NCBI GenBank assembly: GCA_019454625.1
Contig: JACFNY010000066.1
Coordinates: 1 to 8,679, forward strand
Direction: 5' to 3'
Length of the DNA: 8,679 nucleotides
DNA from: Sphingomonadaceae bacterium
GTDB taxonomy: Bacteria; Pseudomonadota; Alphaproteobacteria; Sphingomonadales; Sphingomonadaceae
This document shows, one piece after another, positions 6,833 through 8,679 of the stretch. The position numbers and the translations under genes were made by a program. The notes under the pieces were generated by a model, which was given only the letters and a program-made list of their open reading frames with translations, did not search any database and was not told where the DNA came from. The first letter of the stretch is position 1. Every line of letters begins with the position of its first letter.

Positions 6833-7521
6833 AGCGCTTCTACGCGGCGGCGGCGGCCGTTTCCGAGGGCGACAGCTGGCGGATCGAACTCGACGGCCGC
6901 CCGGTCAGGACGCCGAAGCGCGCGCCGCTGACGCTGCCGACCGCGGCGCTCGCGGCCGCGGTCGCGGCGGAGTGGGATGCGCAGGGCGAAACCGTCGCGC
7001 CCGCGACGATGCCGATGACCGGCCTCGCCAACGCCGCGATCGACATCGTGCTGTCGGACCCGCAGGCGTTCGCGGCGGATCTCGCCGCCTACGCCGAATC
7101 CGACCTCGTCTGCTACCGCGCCGCCGCGCCCGCCGACCTCGCGGCGCGTCAGGCCGCGGCGTGGGACCCGTTCGTCGCGTTCGCCCGGACGCGCTACGAC
7201 GCGGCGCTGCGCGTCACCGACGGCATCGCCCACGTGGCGCAGGACGCCGCTGCCGTGGAGCGTCTCGCCGCCGCGATTCGCGGCCTCGACGCCTACCGGC
7301 TGGCGGCGATGCAGCCGCTCGTCACCATCGCCGGGTCGCTCGTCGTCGCGCTGGCGCTCGCCGAGGGCGCGGTCGACGCGGAAACGGCGTTCGCCGCCGG
7401 ACACCTCGACGAACTCTATCAGGCCGAAAAATGGGGCGACGACGCCGAGGCGCTCGCCGCGCGCGCCGCGCGTAGACAAGCATTCGACGCCGCCGCCCGC
7501 TTCCTCTCGCTGTTGTCATGA
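6829..7521 (+). CDS. ATP12 family F1-ATPase assembly chaperone
   Basis: A 230-residue homologue of mitochondrial Atp12, the chaperone that binds the F1 alpha subunit before assembly into the alpha3-beta3 hexamer; the bacterial role is assumed from the family. Matches to the ATP12 domain are the opening MKRFY (GTG start), WRIELDGRPVRTPKRAPL, AEWDAQGE, PMTGLANAAID, the signature ESDLVCYRA, WDPFVAFA, and the C-terminal LDELYQAEKWGDD, which gives way to an Ala/Arg helix. Length is typical of the alphaproteobacterial proteins. The GTG start at 6829 overlaps the preceding TGA as GTGA and gives the family's usual N-terminus; an in-frame upstream extension would be out-of-frame neighbour sequence. 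It is the last member of the crcB-led overlapping run. Confidence 0.95.
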   Translation: MKRFYAAAAAVSEGDSWRIELDGRPVRTPKRAPLTLPTAALAAAVAAEWDAQGETVAPATMPMTGLANAAIDIVLSDPQAFAADLAAYAESDLVCYRAAAPADLAARQAAAWDPFVAFARTRYDAALRVTDGIAHVAQDAAAVERLAAAIRGLDAYRLAAMQPLVTIAGSLVVALALAEGAVDAETAFAAGHLDELYQAEKWGDDAEALAARAARRQAFDAAARFLSLLS

Positions 7522-7565
7522 GCGCCGGGACGCTCTAAGCGCTCGGGCGATACGAGGGTCATAAA

Positions 7566-7571
7566 AGGGGA
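7566..7571 (+). promoter_or_regulatory. Ribosome binding site of the carboxylase beta gene
   Basis: AGGGGA lies 10 bases before the ATG at 7582, a slightly long but acceptable spacing. It is the only good match in the 60-base gap after the ATP12 gene. The rest of that gap shows no convincing terminator (the best stem is 4 bases, CGCT-CTA-AGCG) and no clear promoter. Confidence 0.55.
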
Positions 7572-7581
7572 ACAGTCGCCC

Positions 7582-8679
7582 ATGCAGAAGGTGCTTGCCG
7601 AACTCGAACGGCGCCGCGAGGCCGCGAAGCTGGGCGGCGGACAGGCGCGCATCGACGCGCAGCACGCCAAGGGACGCCTGACGGCCCGCGAGCGGCTCGA
7701 CATCCTGCTCGATCCCGGCAGCTTCGAGGAGCTCGACATGTACGTCGAGCACAACTGCGTCGATTTCGGCATGGCCGACCAGACCATCCCCGGCGACGGC
7801 GTCGTCACCGGCTCGGGCACCATCAACGGCCGCCTCGTCTACGTGTTCAGCCAGGACTTCACCGTGTTCGGCGGCTCGCTTTCGGAGCGGCATGCGCAGA
7901 AGATCTGCAAGGTGATGGACATGGCGATGAAGGTGGGCGCCCCCGTCATCGGCCTCAACGATTCGGGCGGCGCGCGCATTCAGGAGGGCGTCGCCTCGCT
8001 CGGCGGCTATGCCGAGGTGTTCCAGCGGAACGTGCTCGCATCCGGCGTGGTGCCGCAGATCAGCCTCATCATGGGTCCCTGCGCGGGCGGCGCGGTCTAC
8101 AGCCCCGCGATGACCGACTTCATCTTCATGGTGAAGGATTCGTCCTACATGTTCGTCACCGGCCCGGACGTGGTGAAGACCGTCACCAACGAGGTGGTGA
8201 CGCAGGAGGAGCTGGGCGGCGCCGTCACCCACACCTCGAAGTCCGGCGTCGCCGACGTGGCGATGGAGGACGACGTGGACGCGCTGCTCCGCACCCGCGC
8301 CTTCTTCGATTTCCTGCCGCTCAGCAACCGCCAGCCCGCACCGTTCCGCCCCACCGAGGACGACCCCGAGCGCGTCGAGCCGAGCCTCGACACGCTGATC
8401 CCGGACAGCGCCAACAAGCCCTACGACATGCACGAGCTGATCCGGAAGGTGGCGGACGAAGGCGAGTTCTTCGAGCTTCAGCCGAACCACGCGGGCAACA
8501 TCATCATCGGCTTCGCGCGTATCGAGGGCTACACGGTCGGCATCGTCGCCAACCAGCCGATGGTGCTGGCGGGCGTGCTCGACATCAACTCGTCGAAGAA
8601 GGCCGGGCGCTTCGTGCGCTTCTGCGACGCCTTCAACATCCCGATCATCACCTTCGTCGACGTGCCCGGCTTCCTCCCC
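7582..8679 (+). CDS. pccB: Propionyl-CoA carboxylase beta subunit (carboxyltransferase), 3' end missing
   Basis: The first 366 codons, ending exactly at the window edge on PGFLP; the family is about 510 residues, so roughly 145 are missing. It is the carboxyltransferase subunit of a biotin-dependent acyl-CoA carboxylase, moving carboxyl from biotin to propionyl-CoA to make methylmalonyl-CoA. N-terminal landmarks are [20 protein letters not shown], then [14 protein letters not shown], the form typical of propionyl- rather than methylcrotonyl-CoA carboxylase. The acyl-CoA half shows [14 protein letters not shown] (Asp127 region) and the oxyanion-hole segment [12 protein letters not shown] with Gly169-Gly170-Ala171. 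The second half begins with FVDVPGFLP, where the biotin-side site starts. The substrate-choosing residue lies beyond the window, so acetyl/propionyl dual use cannot be excluded. A 60-base gap sets it apart from the overlapping run, although read-through is possible. Confidence 0.94.
   Translation, partial: MQKVLAELERRREAAKLGGGQARIDAQHAKGRLTARERLDILLDPGSFEELDMYVEHNCVDFGMADQTIPGDGVVTGSGTINGRLVYVFSQDFTVFGGSLSERHAQKICKVMDMAMKVGAPVIGLNDSGGARIQEGVASLGGYAEVFQRNVLASGVVPQISLIMGPCAGGAVYSPAMTDFIFMVKDSSYMFVTGPDVVKTVTNEVVTQEELGGAVTHTSKSGVADVAMEDDVDALLRTRAFFDFLPLSNRQPAPFRPTEDDPERVEPSLDTLIPDSANKPYDMHELIRKVADEGEFFELQPNHAGNIIIGFARIEGYTVGIVANQPMVLAGVLDINSSKKAGRFVRFCDAFNIPIITFVDVPGFLP

Noticed and set aside
7518..7538. 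Six-codon ORF (MSAGTL) overlapping the ATP12 stop as ATGA
   Set aside because: It fits the overlap pattern, but six codons with no ribosome binding site or known leader-peptide logic is within chance; no attenuator hairpin is visible after it.
7513..7541. TTGTCA as a -35 box for pccB
   Set aside because: At 17-base spacing the -10 position reads TAAGCG, a poor match; no other pairing has normal spacing.
7516..8490. 324-codon open frame on the minus strand
   Set aside because: It is the antisense shadow of pccB, whose plus-strand frame carries all family motifs.

Overview
The window is a GC-rich, gene-dense stretch of bacterial chromosome. It is most likely alphaproteobacterial, and I would guess a sphingomonad. 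The best taxonomic clue is a complete ATP12-type F1-ATPase chaperone gene, a family essentially confined to alphaproteobacteria and mitochondria. A propionyl-CoA carboxylase beta gene next to it and a PEP-CTERM surface protein also fit. I see no rRNA, tRNA, CRISPR array, insertion sequence, phage gene or origin. Ten protein genes are supported; the first and the last run off the window.

Layout. (1) Bases 1-3517, plus strand: the 3' part of rarA (AAA+ recombination factor), a serine beta-lactamase-like hydrolase, a small MmcQ/YjbR-family protein and an uncharacterised protein with RNase H-fold features. All four genes overlap end to end, which suggests one transcript. (2) Bases 3530-4213, minus strand: a secreted PEP-CTERM protein whose stop lies 12 bases from the stop of the first operon. 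(3) Bases 4214-4447: a divergent intergenic region with an AT-rich core. It holds a good sigma-54-type promoter for the PEP-CTERM gene. (4) Bases 4448-7521, plus strand: crcB (fluoride channel), an RluC-like pseudouridine synthase, a HAD phosphatase, a 78-residue two-helix membrane protein and the ATP12 chaperone. Every junction is a 4-base start/stop overlap. (5) From base 7582: the first 366 codons of the propionyl-CoA carboxylase beta subunit, preceded by a 60-base gap and its own ribosome binding site.

How the genes work together: most are housekeeping (replication-fork recombination, fluoride export, rRNA modification, phosphate-ester clean-up, ATP synthase assembly, odd-chain and branched-chain acyl-CoA metabolism). 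They share transcripts through compact packing rather than a common pathway. The PEP-CTERM gene is the outlier: opposite strand, lower GC, AT-rich leader, and apparently its own alternative-sigma-factor control. I do not see a clear undescribed multi-gene system. The items most worth a second look are the putative sigma-54 promoter, the RNase H-like protein linked to rarA, and the small membrane protein coupled to the ATP12 gene.
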